From contig PXDE01000016.1 in NCBI GenBank assembly GCA_003566475.1, positions 1 through 15,381 on the forward strand: a stretch of 15,381 bases of DNA, in the 5' to 3' direction. Positions 1 to 8,301 of this stretch are shown piece by piece (within the stretch, counting starts at the first letter, position 1; every line of letters begins with the position of its first letter). This DNA is from PVC group bacterium (GTDB lineage Bacteria; Verrucomicrobiota; Kiritimatiellia; SS1-B-03-39; PXDE01). A model generated the notes under the pieces. It was given only the letters and a program-made list of their open reading frames with translations. It did no database searches and was not told the DNA's origin. The position numbers and the translations under genes are program-made.

Positions 1-35
1 CCCCGAAAGACGCCTGATCGGAGCCGGACGCCACC

Positions 36-118
36 GTAGCTCCCACTTCCAGGTGGGAGTCTGCGCAGACTTGCGGACCGGTGCCCCCGGAAACGCCCAA
101 TCGGAATTGGGCGCTACG
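36..118. repeat. 83-nt palindromic repeat, copy A
   Basis: The unit opens with a hairpin made of CTCCCAC (40-46) and GTGGGAG (53-59). It continues through a GC-rich linker and closes with a hairpin made of CGCCCAAT (94-101) and ATTGGGCG (106-113). It is bounded by GTAGC at the left and GCTACG at the right, so the ends are themselves inverted. The next copy starts 86 nt further on. The style matches non-coding REP-like elements; no protein is implied. Confidence 0.85.
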
Positions 119-121
119 CCT

Positions 122-204
122 GTAGCTCCCACTTCCAAGTGGGAGTTTCCGCACGCTCGCGGACCTGTGCCCCCGGAAACGCCCAATCGGAATTGGGCGC
201 TACG
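122..204. repeat. 83-nt palindromic repeat, copy B
   Basis: This is the same length and layout as the copy at 36-118. The first hairpin is more perfect here: CTCCCACTT (126-134) pairs with AAGTGGGAG (137-145) around a 2-nt loop. The second hairpin (180-187 with 192-199) is identical to that of the first copy. The linker between the hairpins differs at several positions while the stems are kept. The A-to-B differences in the first stem (G to A at the arm) improve pairing, which hints that structure matters more than sequence. Confidence 0.85.
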
Positions 205-205
205 T

Positions 206-240
206 CCCAGTGGCTCCCCCTTCCAAGCGGAAGGTTCCGC
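206..240. repeat. decayed third copy of the first hairpin of the 83-nt repeat
   Basis: Directly after copy B there is TGGCTCCCCCTTCCAAGCGG, which aligns with the first hairpin of the 83-nt unit (GTAGCTCCCACTTCCAAGTG). It is followed by AAGGTTCCGC, matching the GGAGTTTCCGC that follows the hairpin in copy B. The second hairpin is missing. This looks like a truncated or eroded unit. Confidence 0.55.
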
Positions 241-306
241 TGTCCGTCTCCTGCCCTTCGAGAACGCATTGCCTTCGCGGAACCATGAAGAGCTGAATCG
301 TTCCGG

Positions 307-2742
307 CTAAGGCGGCGCCCCGACGTTGGCGGGGTCGGTGAGAGGCGAGTTGAGCAGCCATTCGGTCCGGTTCCGGAGCCGGGCGATGGCCGCCGTCGGA
401 CTGTGGCCGTGGGTGGGGGAGTTGCGGTCGAAGCGCGAGGGGAACCGTTCGAGCAGACCGGCGAGCCGTTCGCGGTCGAGGCCGGCCCGGGTCAGATCCT
501 GGCTGAGCTCCAGAAAGGACCGCCAGCCTTGCAGCGTCTGCCTCGCCGCGAGGGCCGGGTTCTCGATATGCGCCTGCATCCGATCCTGGACGGGACGGGC
601 CTGATCGGGGGCGAGCTGGGCGAACAGCTCGTCCTCCATCACCCAGAACAGCGTGCTTACGGTGAGGGGCTCGCGGGGCGACGTCAGGGCGAGATCCCGC
701 CAGATCTCGCGGAGCCGGGCGGTTTCCGGGTCGTCGGCCAGAGGCGGGCAGCGCAGGAACCGTTCGACGTCGGTTCGGAACTGCTCCGGGCTCTGGAGGG
801 CGGCCATGACATGGGTCCACCCGAGCCGGGCGGCCAGCTCGGCGCCTTCCCGGCCCAGGTCGCGGACGGCCAGGACGTCATCGAGGTGGGCGGCGAGGGC
901 GGCGTCCCGCACCTCGTGGTCGCGGCCGCGTACGGCCATGGGAACCGGGGCCACCCGGGCCAGCATGGCCATGTGGGCGCGGGCCTCGATCCGATGCTGG
1001 GCCCGCTCCTCCGGGGTGAGGTGGAGATGGATCAGGGGGGCGAGGGTCACCATCCAGTCCAGAAGGGCGAAGCGCTCGGCCTCGGGCTGGGCGCGCTCCA
1101 GGGCGGGCCGGGGATAGCTCACCCGCAGCGGGTTGCCGCGGGCCTCGGCGGCGGCCCGCATCCGTTCGAGATCGTGATGGAGGGTGGCGGGATCCCCGGG
1201 TTCGCCCCGGACCCCGATCAGGATGTGCCGGAACGCATGCTGGTCCGGGAAGGCGAGGCTGCCGTCCAGGACGACCCCGGCGAAGCGGCCGGGCTCCCGG
1301 CGGATCGGCTCCCAGGCGAAAGGTCCGGTATCGCCGGTGGCCACGATATAGGCCAGCCGGGGATGTCGCCGGAGACCCCGGGCATCCAGATCCTCGAGCA
1401 CGGCCCGCCAGATCCGGTTGCGCCGGGGCTCGGACGACCCGATGGACAGGTGCTCGATGCCCACCACCACCACCTCCCGGCGGTCGGTCCAGTCCGCGTA
1501 CCGCCGGATCGGCGACTGCCCGGAGGGGTGGAGCAGAAAGACCACCGGAAACCGCCGCGCGGGCCGCGCCCCGTACGAGGCGGGCAGCAGCAGCGAATAG
1601 CCCACCGACGGATCCTCCTCCGCCGTGAGCCGGTGCAGTCCCGGTTCAAGGGCGTCTGCGGAGGGTTCGGGGTCGGCGGGGATGTCCGCGGCCAGAACCT
1701 CGGGCGGGATCTCGCGGGCGATCCGCAGGCCTCCGGTGGTCTCCCCGGGCCGGGCCCCGCCCCGGAAGGCCGAACGGGCGTGATGGGACGCCGCGTCCCA
1801 GGCCCCGCCCCGGCGCACCCGGTAGGTGCCCTCGTCCGGCCCCTGGGGGTCGGTGACGTAGCCCCCGGGAAGGTGCTCGGCCCGCCAGTCGGCGCACCAT
1901 TCCCAGACCCCGCCATGCATGTCGTGAAGCCCCCAGGCGTTGGCCACGAACGCCCCCGCCGGATACCGGGCCCGGCTCCGGGGCGGGGGCGGATGGCTTC
2001 GGCGATCCGGGTCGATATTGGCCTGGAGGGGATTCACATGGTCGCCGAAAACCCAGGGGGTCCCGGTGCCCGCCCGGCAGGCGTATTCCCATTCGGCCTC
2101 GGTGAGCAGGCGGTACGCGCCCTCGGGGGCGCCTTCGATCTCGCCGAGACGGCGCGCGAACTCCTGGGCCTCGGTCCAGGAGACCTGCGCGACCGGAACG
2201 TCGTCCCCCCCGCCGCTGCGGGCATGGGCGGGGTGGTCCGGCGGCAGAACCGCCGTCCGATGGCCGAAAGTGACCGGCAGCACCGCTACGTACAGGGGGC
2301 GGGTGAGCGTGACATGGGTCTGCGGCCCTTCGGCCGCCGAGCGCCAGGGCTCGGAGGCGGGGCTGCCCATGATGAACGCCCCGGGGGGAATCAGCCGGAA
2401 CCGGATGCCGGTGGCCGCCGTCTCGACCTCGACCGGAAGGCCATGGGCCTCGGCCAGCGCCCGTTGCCGGGCCTGGGCCTCGGCGGAGCCGGCCGACAGT
2501 TGGTCGAGGGGGGGGAACCCGGCCTCCGGCACGGGGCGCAGATCGGGGGGCCAGGCCTCCGGCAGCGGACGGTCCGGTTCCGCAGGCACCGGGTCCGGCG
2601 GAGGCGGCGTCTCCACATCCGGTTGGGCAGGGAGGGGCGGTTCGGGCGGCTCGGGGGGATCGGCCCGGTCCCGCCGGGGGCACCCGCACAGAGCCAGGAC
2701 CAGGCCGCAGGCGGCCAGACGCTGGAGCGGTCGCGAGATCAT
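307..2742 (-). CDS. lipoprotein: inactive-looking FGE-sulfatase domain fused to a degenerate alpha/beta-hydrolase-like region
   Basis: The 811-aa product starts with a lipoprotein signal peptide: basic start, hydrophobic stretch at residues 9-20, and LCGC with candidate lipidated Cys21. A Pro-rich spacer (29-75) follows. Residues about 111-344 form an FGE-sulfatase (SUMF1-like) domain, shown by RLLTEAEWEYACRAGT (211-226), GLHDMHGGVWEWCADW (271-286) and RRGGAW (310-315). In true formylglycine-generating enzymes the last motif carries two catalytic cysteines; here both positions are alanine (317 and 322). Residues about 380-500 resemble an esterase-type alpha/beta hydrolase (GYSLLLPASYG, FPVVFLLHPSG). 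The nucleophile elbow reads TGDTG rather than GxSxG. The rest (about 520-811) is helical and unrecognised. I chose ATG 2742 over the longer frame because AGGAGG (2750-2755) sits 7 nt upstream and the signal peptide then begins at once. It overlaps the preceding gene by 4 nt (ATGA). A binding or structural role on the envelope seems likelier than catalysis. Confidence 0.85.
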   Translation of the reverse strand: MISRPLQRLAACGLVLALCGCPRRDRADPPEPPEPPLPAQPDVETPPPPDPVPAEPDRPLPEAWPPDLRPVPEAGFPPLDQLSAGSAEAQARQRALAEAHGLPVEVETAATGIRFRLIPPGAFIMGSPASEPWRSAAEGPQTHVTLTRPLYVAVLPVTFGHRTAVLPPDHPAHARSGGGDDVPVAQVSWTEAQEFARRLGEIEGAPEGAYRLLTEAEWEYACRAGTGTPWVFGDHVNPLQANIDPDRRSHPPPPRSRARYPAGAFVANAWGLHDMHGGVWEWCADWRAEHLPGGYVTDPQGPDEGTYRVRRGGAWDAASHHARSAFRGGARPGETTGGLRIAREIPPEVLAADIPADPEPSADALEPGLHRLTAEEDPSVGYSLLLPASYGARPARRFPVVFLLHPSGQSPIRRYADWTDRREVVVVGIEHLSIGSSEPRRNRIWRAVLEDLDARGLRRHPRLAYIVATGDTGPFAWEPIRREPGRFAGVVLDGSLAFPDQHAFRHILIGVRGEPGDPATLHHDLERMRAAAEARGNPLRVSYPRPALERAQPEAERFALLDWMVTLAPLIHLHLTPEERAQHRIEARAHMAMLARVAPVPMAVRGRDHEVRDAALAAHLDDVLAVRDLGREGAELAARLGWTHVMAALQSPEQFRTDVERFLRCPPLADDPETARLREIWRDLALTSPREPLTVSTLFWVMEDELFAQLAPDQARPVQDRMQAHIENPALAARQTLQGWRSFLELSQDLTRAGLDRERLAGLLERFPSRFDRNSPTHGHSPTAAIARLRNRTEWLLNSPLTDPANVGAPP

Positions 2743-5360
2743 GGGGCGGCCTCCTGGGCCTGGACGCGGCCGGCCATTTCGAACAGCTCCCAAGCCCGAT
2801 CATCCCACAACCCCCAGGCGCCGGCCTGGAGCCAGGCGGCCTCGCAGGCGGTGAGGTAGAGGTCGACGCGTCGCCGCAGGAGCGTCCGCACCGCGTCGGG
2901 GTTGCTGATGGAGGCCCGGCGTTCCGGATGCCGCAGCCGCTGCTCGAGAAAGATCCGGGCCTCGGCCTCGACCAGACCCTGCCGCAGCATCTCGTAGCGG
3001 ATGGTGGCCACCGGGCCGTCGTGGCCCCGGCCCAGAAGATGGGGCACCGCGGAAAGCAGGCCGAGGCCTTCCTCGGCCTGGTTGTGGTTGATCAGCAGAC
3101 CGGAGGATCCGGCGGAGGTGCTCCAGAAGTCCGCCCCCAGGCCATCCAGGCCCCGGTAGCCGGCGGCCAGGCTCATCTCGGGCACGGTGCGGTACAGGCC
3201 GAGCGGTGCCGACATCGACAGCCAGGGCCGCCGTTGCCCCCGGTCGCCCAGGCGGCCCCGGGGAAACAGCGTCCGGGCCCATGGCGCCTCCCATCCGTAC
3301 ACCTCCCCCCGCGTGAGCGGAAGGTCGGGCATGGCGGTGGCGGTATGCGCGGCCGGGTGGTCGCCCACACGGGGCGGCACCGGCGGATTCTCGAAGGTCC
3401 GCACCGACCAGCCGGCGTACGGCGCGACTCGGCGGGCGAACGCCGCCTGCCCGTCGTCGGGGCGGGCGTCGAAGGCCTGGGCCAGGACCAGCGACGACGC
3501 CTCCCATCCCCGGTCCACCGCCCGCCGCCGGATGCCCTCGATCAGGGGCGCCCAGAACGCCTCCGCCTCTGGCTCGCCGAACCGGAGGGCGGGCTGGGGC
3601 AGGGTGGCGCCGGTGACGGCATCCCGCGCGGTGACCTGCGGCGGCCGGGACCGCCGGAGCGGGTCCGCGGCCGGATAGCGAAGGGAGGGATTCCAGACAT
3701 GGAGGGCGAGCAGGGTGCGGGTGCCGAGATGGGCGGCCAACCGGTCGAGATAGGCTTCGGCGGGACGGAAGTCCCAGTCCTCGTCCCCGCCCAGGATCCG
3801 CCAGGCCAGCGAGTCCGCGTTGCCCACCACGTCGCACAGGAGCGGCAGCGCGGCGGTGTTGACGCCCAGAGCGCCCAGCAGCCCGAGCGACCGGTCCACC
3901 AGGGCGAGATGCTCGTCGGACCAGGGGGCCACCCCGTAGGTCCGGGCCAGGATGTCCGGCGACTGGGCGATGCCCAGCCAGGTCTGGAACGCCCGGGGCG
4001 ACGGAGCGGTCCAGGCCCCGACGGTCAGGTGAACCGGCACGGCCAGGGCGGGCAGACCTTCGGCCTCGATCCGCAGATCCCCCTCGTAGGGGCCGGGTTC
4101 GGCGTCGGCCGGAACGTCGAAGGTCACCCATACCGGCTGCACCGGATTCCGCGGGCCCGGGGTTTCGCGGGGAGGCGGCGGCGCGTCCAGCAGGAGGTCG
4201 AAGGGATCGCGGCCATCGGCCGCCGCGTAGCGGACCCGCGCGGCGGACTCGGGGAGGGCGTTCCCGGAGGTGGTGTGGACGACCGGTCCCATCTCGGCCC
4301 GGAGGTTGCGGATGGGGATGGTGGCGTGGAGAAGGGTCTGGCCCGAGGCGGGGCCGTTGCGGGGGGCGACCAGCCGGATCCGGGCCGGAGGCTCGAGGGG
4401 ATTCCCGGCCGCCCAGGAGACGGCGATCCGCTCCAGGGGTGAGGCGGCGTAGGCCCGCCAGTCGGGCGGTGGTGTCACGGGGCGGCCACGCTCCACCCGG
4501 GCTTCGGTGCGGATGCGCGCGACATGGACCGACGGCATGGGCCGGTCGGCCCGCCACGGGTCCGACAGGCCCTCGGTGGGCGCGGCCCGGCGGACCAGGA
4601 TGGCCACGGTGTTGGTGCCGGGCCGCAGGGCGGGGGCGGGAATGGGGACTGGCCCGAGCCGCCGAAGAAACGGATCCTCCGCGCCCCACCGGACCGCTCC
4701 GGCGGCCCGGTAGGCGGCCGCCGGGTAGGGCGATGCCGCCGTCGGCTCGAGGCGGCGGGTCGGCTCCGCCATATCGGCCCATCCCACCAGGCGCCCGTTC
4801 ACCCACACCGCCGCCCCCCCCACGTACTCGAGTTCCACAAGCAGCGGATCCACCGCCGCCGGATCCTCGATCCGGAACTGGGCCCGGAGGCGGATGGCAT
4901 CCAGAGTGCGGGCGGCCAGCGGCGTGCCCGGGGGAGGAAACGGGCCGACAGACCGGCCCCAGCCGCTGTCGTCATAGCCCGACCCGTGCCACGAATCCTG
5001 GCCGCCCCAGCGACCACCGGGACGGCCGGTCTGGATCGAAAGCGAGCCCCGGGGCGGCTCCGCCGGGGGGAGCCTCCAGCCCACAGGCGGCCCCGCCGAA
5101 TGACGCACCTGGCGCATCGCCTCGCGCCAGTCCAGGTGGTCGTGAACCTGCGCCGACGGCCGCCAGGTGTAGAAGGTGCGCCAGACCGAACCGGTGTCGA
5201 CGAGGATCCGGGGGTCGCCTGAGGCGCCCATCTGGCCCTGCAACGGCGCGGCCGTCACCGCCCCCGCCGATAGAGCCACCAGCCACCGCCGCAACCGGGG
5301 GAGGGGCATCGGTCGGAACAGTTGGGTGGGGGTCAGCATCATGGCGCCCCGGCTGGTCAT
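2739..5360 (-). CDS. secreted glycoside-hydrolase-like protein (GH123/DUF4091-like architecture)
   Basis: This is a product of about 873 aa, first gene of the minus-strand pair. The N-terminus carries an export signal: RLRRW, then the hydrophobic stretch LVALSAGAVTAAP. Next comes a galactose-binding-like beta-sandwich, seen as GYDDSGW and then AAVWVNGRLVGW, a pattern common in accessory domains of glycosidases. A beta-rich linker domain ends at PGPYEGDLRIEAEGLPALAV. It is followed by a region (AFQTWLGIAQSPDILARTYG, then EHLALVDRSLGLLGALGVN) that resembles the barrel part of GH123/DUF4091-type proteins. I could not assign catalytic acids, so activity on a glycan is inferred. The start is uncertain: ATG at 5360, 5342, 5339 or 5309, or TTG at 5384, are all possible, none has a good ribosome binding site, and 5309 gives the most compact signal peptide. 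The stop overlaps the next gene's ATG, so the two proteins are probably co-produced and may work together outside the cytoplasm. Confidence 0.75.
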   Translation of the reverse strand: MTSRGAMMLTPTQLFRPMPLPRLRRWLVALSAGAVTAAPLQGQMGASGDPRILVDTGSVWRTFYTWRPSAQVHDHLDWREAMRQVRHSAGPPVGWRLPPAEPPRGSLSIQTGRPGGRWGGQDSWHGSGYDDSGWGRSVGPFPPPGTPLAARTLDAIRLRAQFRIEDPAAVDPLLVELEYVGGAAVWVNGRLVGWADMAEPTRRLEPTAASPYPAAAYRAAGAVRWGAEDPFLRRLGPVPIPAPALRPGTNTVAILVRRAAPTEGLSDPWRADRPMPSVHVARIRTEARVERGRPVTPPPDWRAYAASPLERIAVSWAAGNPLEPPARIRLVAPRNGPASGQTLLHATIPIRNLRAEMGPVVHTTSGNALPESAARVRYAAADGRDPFDLLLDAPPPPRETPGPRNPVQPVWVTFDVPADAEPGPYEGDLRIEAEGLPALAVPVHLTVGAWTAPSPRAFQTWLGIAQSPDILARTYGVAPWSDEHLALVDRSLGLLGALGVNTAALPLLCDVVGNADSLAWRILGGDEDWDFRPAEAYLDRLAAHLGTRTLLALHVWNPSLRYPAADPLRRSRPPQVTARDAVTGATLPQPALRFGEPEAEAFWAPLIEGIRRRAVDRGWEASSLVLAQAFDARPDDGQAAFARRVAPYAGWSVRTFENPPVPPRVGDHPAAHTATAMPDLPLTRGEVYGWEAPWARTLFPRGRLGDRGQRRPWLSMSAPLGLYRTVPEMSLAAGYRGLDGLGADFWSTSAGSSGLLINHNQAEEGLGLLSAVPHLLGRGHDGPVATIRYEMLRQGLVEAEARIFLEQRLRHPERRASISNPDAVRTLLRRRVDLYLTACEAAWLQAGAWGLWDDRAWELFEMAGRVQAQEAAP
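2750..2755 (-). promoter_or_regulatory. ribosome binding site that fixes the lipoprotein start
   Basis: On the minus strand AGGAGG lies 7 nt before the ATG at 2742, inside the 3' end of the upstream gene. Its perfect match and spacing decide between this start and the in-frame codon 17 residues upstream. Confidence 0.8.
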
Positions 5361-5533
5361 GGAACCCGCCGGACTCGCAGACAAGTCAATCCCCAGGAGC
5401 CCGGATCGTCAAGGCCCCTTCCCGGGTCTCCGACAGGCTGGGGCAAGAGGGAGGGGCGTGGGGGAATCGGACGAATCCTCGCCGGGATCACATTCCTCTC
5501 GCCCGGAGACCCATCGCCGCCTAACCTCCCCGC
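5361..5533. other. divergent intergenic region between the glycoside-hydrolase-like gene and the radical SAM gene
   Basis: This 173-nt region must contain promoters for both outward-facing units. I could not find a convincing -35/-10 pair in either direction. On the minus strand there are two TTGAC motifs (about 5409-5413 and 5386-5390), but no AT-rich -10 at a standard distance. Neither flanking gene has a clear Shine-Dalgarno sequence before its start. The base composition is GC-rich throughout. Confidence 0.5.
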
Positions 5534-6889
5534 ATGTCCGGCGCCCCTGGCATCCGTATTGCCCTGCTGTCGCCCAAGGGACCGCTCTATCGGCACGACG
5601 GCGGGATCTTCCGGAAATCGCTCCGGGTGGCCCCGCTCACCCTTACCACCCTGGCCGCCCTGGTCCCCGAGGATCTGAACGCCACGGTCACTCTTCACGA
5701 CGAGGGGATCGAGACCATCCCGCCGGACCTCGACGTGGACCTCGTCGGCATCACGGTCATCACCGGCACCGCGCCCCGCTCCTATCACTGGGCCGACCAC
5801 TACCGCAAACGCGGGGTCAGGGTGGTGCTGGGCGGTCCCCACGTCACCCTCATGCCCGAGGAGGCGGCCGGGCACGCCGACGCGGTGGTGACCGGCTATG
5901 CGGAGGAGACCTGGCCGCAGCTTCTGCGCGACCACGTGGCGGGCCGGCTGCGCCCCCGCTACGACATGGACCCCGCCTTCTCCTTCGACCGGCTCCCCGA
6001 GATCCCCTTCGCCCGGCGCGATCTGCTCAGAGGCACCCGCTACAAGACCACCAACACCTTCGAGGCCACGCGGGGCTGCGTCCACGACTGCTCGTTCTGC
6101 GTGGTCCCCACCGCCTGGGGCCGGCGGCCCTACCTCAAGCCGGTGGGCCACGTCATCGACGACATCCGCCGGACCGGGGCCCGGCATCTGGTCTTCTACG
6201 ACCTCAACCTGATCGCCAACCGGGCCTACGCCCTGGAGCTGTTCGAGGCGCTGGCGCCCCTGCGGGTCAAGTGGTTCGGCCTGGCCACCGCCCTGCTCAA
6301 CGACCGCATGATCGACGCCCTGGCCCGCAGCGGCTGCAAGGGGCTGCTCATCGGCTTCGAGAGCACATCCCGGCCCGCGCTCGAGGCCATGAACAAGACG
6401 TTCAACCACACGGTGGACTACGACGACCTCGTGGACCGGCTGCACCGGGCCGGGATCGCCATCAACGGCACCTTCGTGTTCGGGGGCGACGCCGACACCG
6501 AGGACAGCTTCGCCGAGACCGAGGATTTCGTGATGCGGGCGGGCATCGACCTGCCCCGCTTCTCCATCCTCACCCCGTTCCCCAGCACCCCGCTGTTCCG
6601 GCAGCTCGACGCCGAGGGCCGCATCGCCACCCGCGACTGGTCCCTCTACGACGGCCAGCACCTGGTGTTCCGGCCCCGGCGGATCGACCCCGACGCTCTG
6701 GTCCGGGGCCACCACGGGGTGTGGAGGCGGGTGTACGGAAGGCGGTCGATCGTCAGCCGCCTCTTCCGGCGCTGGGACCGCCGGGCCTCCATCCTTCCCG
6801 TGCTGCTGGCCGCCAACGTCGGGTACCGCCACTACGCCCACAACCTGGAACGCATGTACACCTGCGACGGAGGTGCCGCATTCGCCTGA
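5534..6889 (+). CDS. B12-binding-type radical SAM protein (first of a tandem pair)
   Basis: This 451-aa protein has the two-part layout of the BchE/cobalamin-binding radical SAM class. A Rossmann-like N-terminal domain (about 7-135) contains LVGITV and GGPHVTL (100-106). A radical SAM barrel (about 175-370) carries the cluster motif C182-x3-C186-x2-C189 in ATRGCVHDCSFC. Further typical segments are HLVFYDLNLIAN, GLLIGFEST and SILTPFPSTPLF. The classical DxHxxG cobalamin-ligand motif is absent from the N-terminal domain, so any cobalamin would be bound without the histidine ligand, or the domain may be vestigial. The enzyme would bind a [4Fe-4S] cluster and S-adenosylmethionine; the substrate is unknown. 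ATG 5534 is chosen because the domain begins at once (IRIALLSPKG). No Shine-Dalgarno sequence precedes it. The 3' end overlaps the next radical SAM gene by 10 nt, so translational coupling is likely. Confidence 0.88.
   Translation: MSGAPGIRIALLSPKGPLYRHDGGIFRKSLRVAPLTLTTLAALVPEDLNATVTLHDEGIETIPPDLDVDLVGITVITGTAPRSYHWADHYRKRGVRVVLGGPHVTLMPEEAAGHADAVVTGYAEETWPQLLRDHVAGRLRPRYDMDPAFSFDRLPEIPFARRDLLRGTRYKTTNTFEATRGCVHDCSFCVVPTAWGRRPYLKPVGHVIDDIRRTGARHLVFYDLNLIANRAYALELFEALAPLRVKWFGLATALLNDRMIDALARSGCKGLLIGFESTSRPALEAMNKTFNHTVDYDDLVDRLHRAGIAINGTFVFGGDADTEDSFAETEDFVMRAGIDLPRFSILTPFPSTPLFRQLDAEGRIATRDWSLYDGQHLVFRPRRIDPDALVRGHHGVWRRVYGRRSIVSRLFRRWDRRASILPVLLAANVGYRHYAHNLERMYTCDGGAAFA
6869..6874 (+). 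promoter_or_regulatory. ribosome binding site pointing to an ATT start codon
   Basis: GGAGGT ends 5 nt before ATT at 6880. It lies inside the last codons of the first radical SAM gene. No ATG, GTG or TTG in the needed frame falls within its reach; CTG at 6886 is the only other weak candidate. This site is the main evidence for where the second radical SAM protein begins. Confidence 0.7.
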
Positions 6890-8298
6890 CCCTCATCCAT
6901 CCCTGCGTGGGCCGCCAGGCCGGCAAGAAGTACATCCGGTCCTGGCAGATGGAGCCCCTCGCCCCGGCCTACCTGGCCACCCTGGCCGCCGACCGCGCGG
7001 ATGTCCGGTTCTATGACGACCGGCTGGAGGCGATCCCCTACGACGAGGCGACCGATCTGGTGGGGATCAGCGTCGAGACCTACACCGCCCGCCGGGCCTA
7101 CCAGATCGCCACCGAATACCGGAAGCGCGGGGTGCCGGTGGTGATGGGCGGGTTCCATGCCACCCTGCTCCCCCAGGAAGTTCTCCAGTACGCCGACGCG
7201 GTGGTGGTGGGCGAGGCCGAGGACGTCTTCGCCGGCCTTCTTGACGATTTCCGGGCCGGCCGGATGCGGCGGGTCTACCGAAGTTCCGAACGGCCGTCGC
7301 TCGAGCGCATCACCCCCGACCGCCGCATCTTCGCGGGCAAGCGCTACCTCAAGCTGGGCCTGGTCGAGGTGTCCCGGGGCTGTCCCCACCGCTGCGGCTT
7401 CTGCGCGGTCTCCTCCTACTACGGGGCCACCCAGAACCGCCGCGGCATCGACAGCGTGCTGGCCGAGATCGAGGAGCAGAGGAAGACCCGCGACCTGATC
7501 TTCTTCGTCGACGACAACTTCGGGGCCCACCGCAAGGCGGCCAAGGAGTTCATGCGCGAGCTGGCGGGCATGAACGTGCGCTGGGTCAGCCAGAGCAGCT
7601 TCGATGTCACCCGCGATCCCGAGAGCCTGGAGCTGATGCAGGCCAGCGGATGCAAGGGGATCCTGGTGGGGCTGGAGACCCTGCAGGCCGACAACCTGGC
7701 CCAGATGAGCAAGGACTTCCTCAAGACCCCCGACCTGTTCGCCGAGGGCCTGCGCCGCCTCGAAGCCCACCGGATCGCGGTCTATCCCACCTTCATCTTT
7801 GGCTACGACCACGACACCCTCGACGGGTACCGGCGCACCGTGGACTTCGCCCTGGAACACCGGCTGTTTCTCGGCGCGTTCAATCACCTGCTGCCGTTCC
7901 CGGGCACTCCGCTGTACCACGACCTCCAGACTGCCGGGCGGCTCACCCATCCCCGCTGGTGGATCGAGGACGGCTATGGCTATGGCACCCTGCCCTTCGC
8001 CTCGAAGCTGCCGCCGCAGGTGGTCGAGGAGGAGTGCATGAAGGCCCGAGCCCGCTTCTACAGCCTGGCCCATATCTTCCGCCGGTTCGGCAATCCGGCC
8101 AACCGGTCCGACTCCGTGATGGCCCGCGCCTTCTGGGTCATCAACCTCATGGTTCGCCACGAGGGCTACCAGCGCCGGGCCATGCCTCTGGGCGACGAAT
8201 CCCTGCCTCCGCCCCCCGCCTTCGACGCCCCCGCCGCCGACGCGGAGTGGGCCGGACTGCAGGCCGAGGCCGAAGTGCCGATGCTCCAGCCCGTCTAG
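6880..8298 (+). CDS. B12-binding-type radical SAM protein (second of the pair), probable ATT start
   Basis: The 472-aa product begins (with initiator Met) MRLTLIHPCVG, the N-terminus I know for this family from memory. It has a Rossmann-like domain (about 2-130; LVGISVETYTA, VVMGGFHATLLP) and a radical SAM barrel with C168-x3-C172-x2-C175 in SRGCPHRCGFC. These are followed by IFFVDDNFGA, GILVGLETL, TFIFGYDHDT and LLPFPGTPLYH. DxHxxG is lacking here too. The first ATG in frame (6949) would remove 23 conserved residues including THE IHPCVG segment, so it is rejected. The frame is open far upstream, but that part is an overlap with the first radical SAM gene. The likely start is ATT 6880, behind GGAGGT at 6869-6874; CTG 6886 is the alternative. 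It is not a duplicate of its neighbour: the two share the fold but little sequence. The substrate is unknown. A heptamer array begins 3 nt after the stop. Confidence 0.87.
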   Translation: MRLTLIHPCVGRQAGKKYIRSWQMEPLAPAYLATLAADRADVRFYDDRLEAIPYDEATDLVGISVETYTARRAYQIATEYRKRGVPVVMGGFHATLLPQEVLQYADAVVVGEAEDVFAGLLDDFRAGRMRRVYRSSERPSLERITPDRRIFAGKRYLKLGLVEVSRGCPHRCGFCAVSSYYGATQNRRGIDSVLAEIEEQRKTRDLIFFVDDNFGAHRKAAKEFMRELAGMNVRWVSQSSFDVTRDPESLELMQASGCKGILVGLETLQADNLAQMSKDFLKTPDLFAEGLRRLEAHRIAVYPTFIFGYDHDTLDGYRRTVDFALEHRLFLGAFNHLLPFPGTPLYHDLQTAGRLTHPRWWIEDGYGYGTLPFASKLPPQVVEEECMKARARFYSLAHIFRRFGNPANRSDSVMARAFWVINLMVRHEGYQRRAMPLGDESLPPPPAFDAPAADAEWAGLQAEAEVPMLQPV

Positions 8299-8301
8299 TG
8301 C

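Larger units (their letters stand above)
1..306. other. gene-free stretch at the left edge, filled by palindromic repeats
   Basis: I see no credible gene here. The only open frame (53-310, plus strand) runs through the repeat units and has no ribosome binding site or recognisable protein sequence. Most of the stretch is taken up by two near-identical 83-nt units and a decayed third one, listed separately. The stretch lies just downstream of the stop codon of the minus-strand lipoprotein gene (stop at 307-309). Hairpins here could therefore affect the 3' end of that transcript. Confidence 0.7.

Noticed and set aside
36..204. Possible CRISPR-like direct repeats
   Set aside because: There are only two full units, each 83 nt and separated by 3 nt, with no spacers of even length and no cas genes.
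403..2859. Very long plus-strand open frame (about 818 codons) antisense to the lipoprotein gene
   Set aside because: High GC content keeps antisense frames open. Its translation is Gly/Pro/His-rich with no recognisable domain, while the minus strand encodes clear protein families.
5534..8298. Reading the two radical SAM genes as one frameshifted gene
   Set aside because: Each has its own complete N-terminal domain and its own CxxxCxxC motif, and a ribosome binding site precedes the second.
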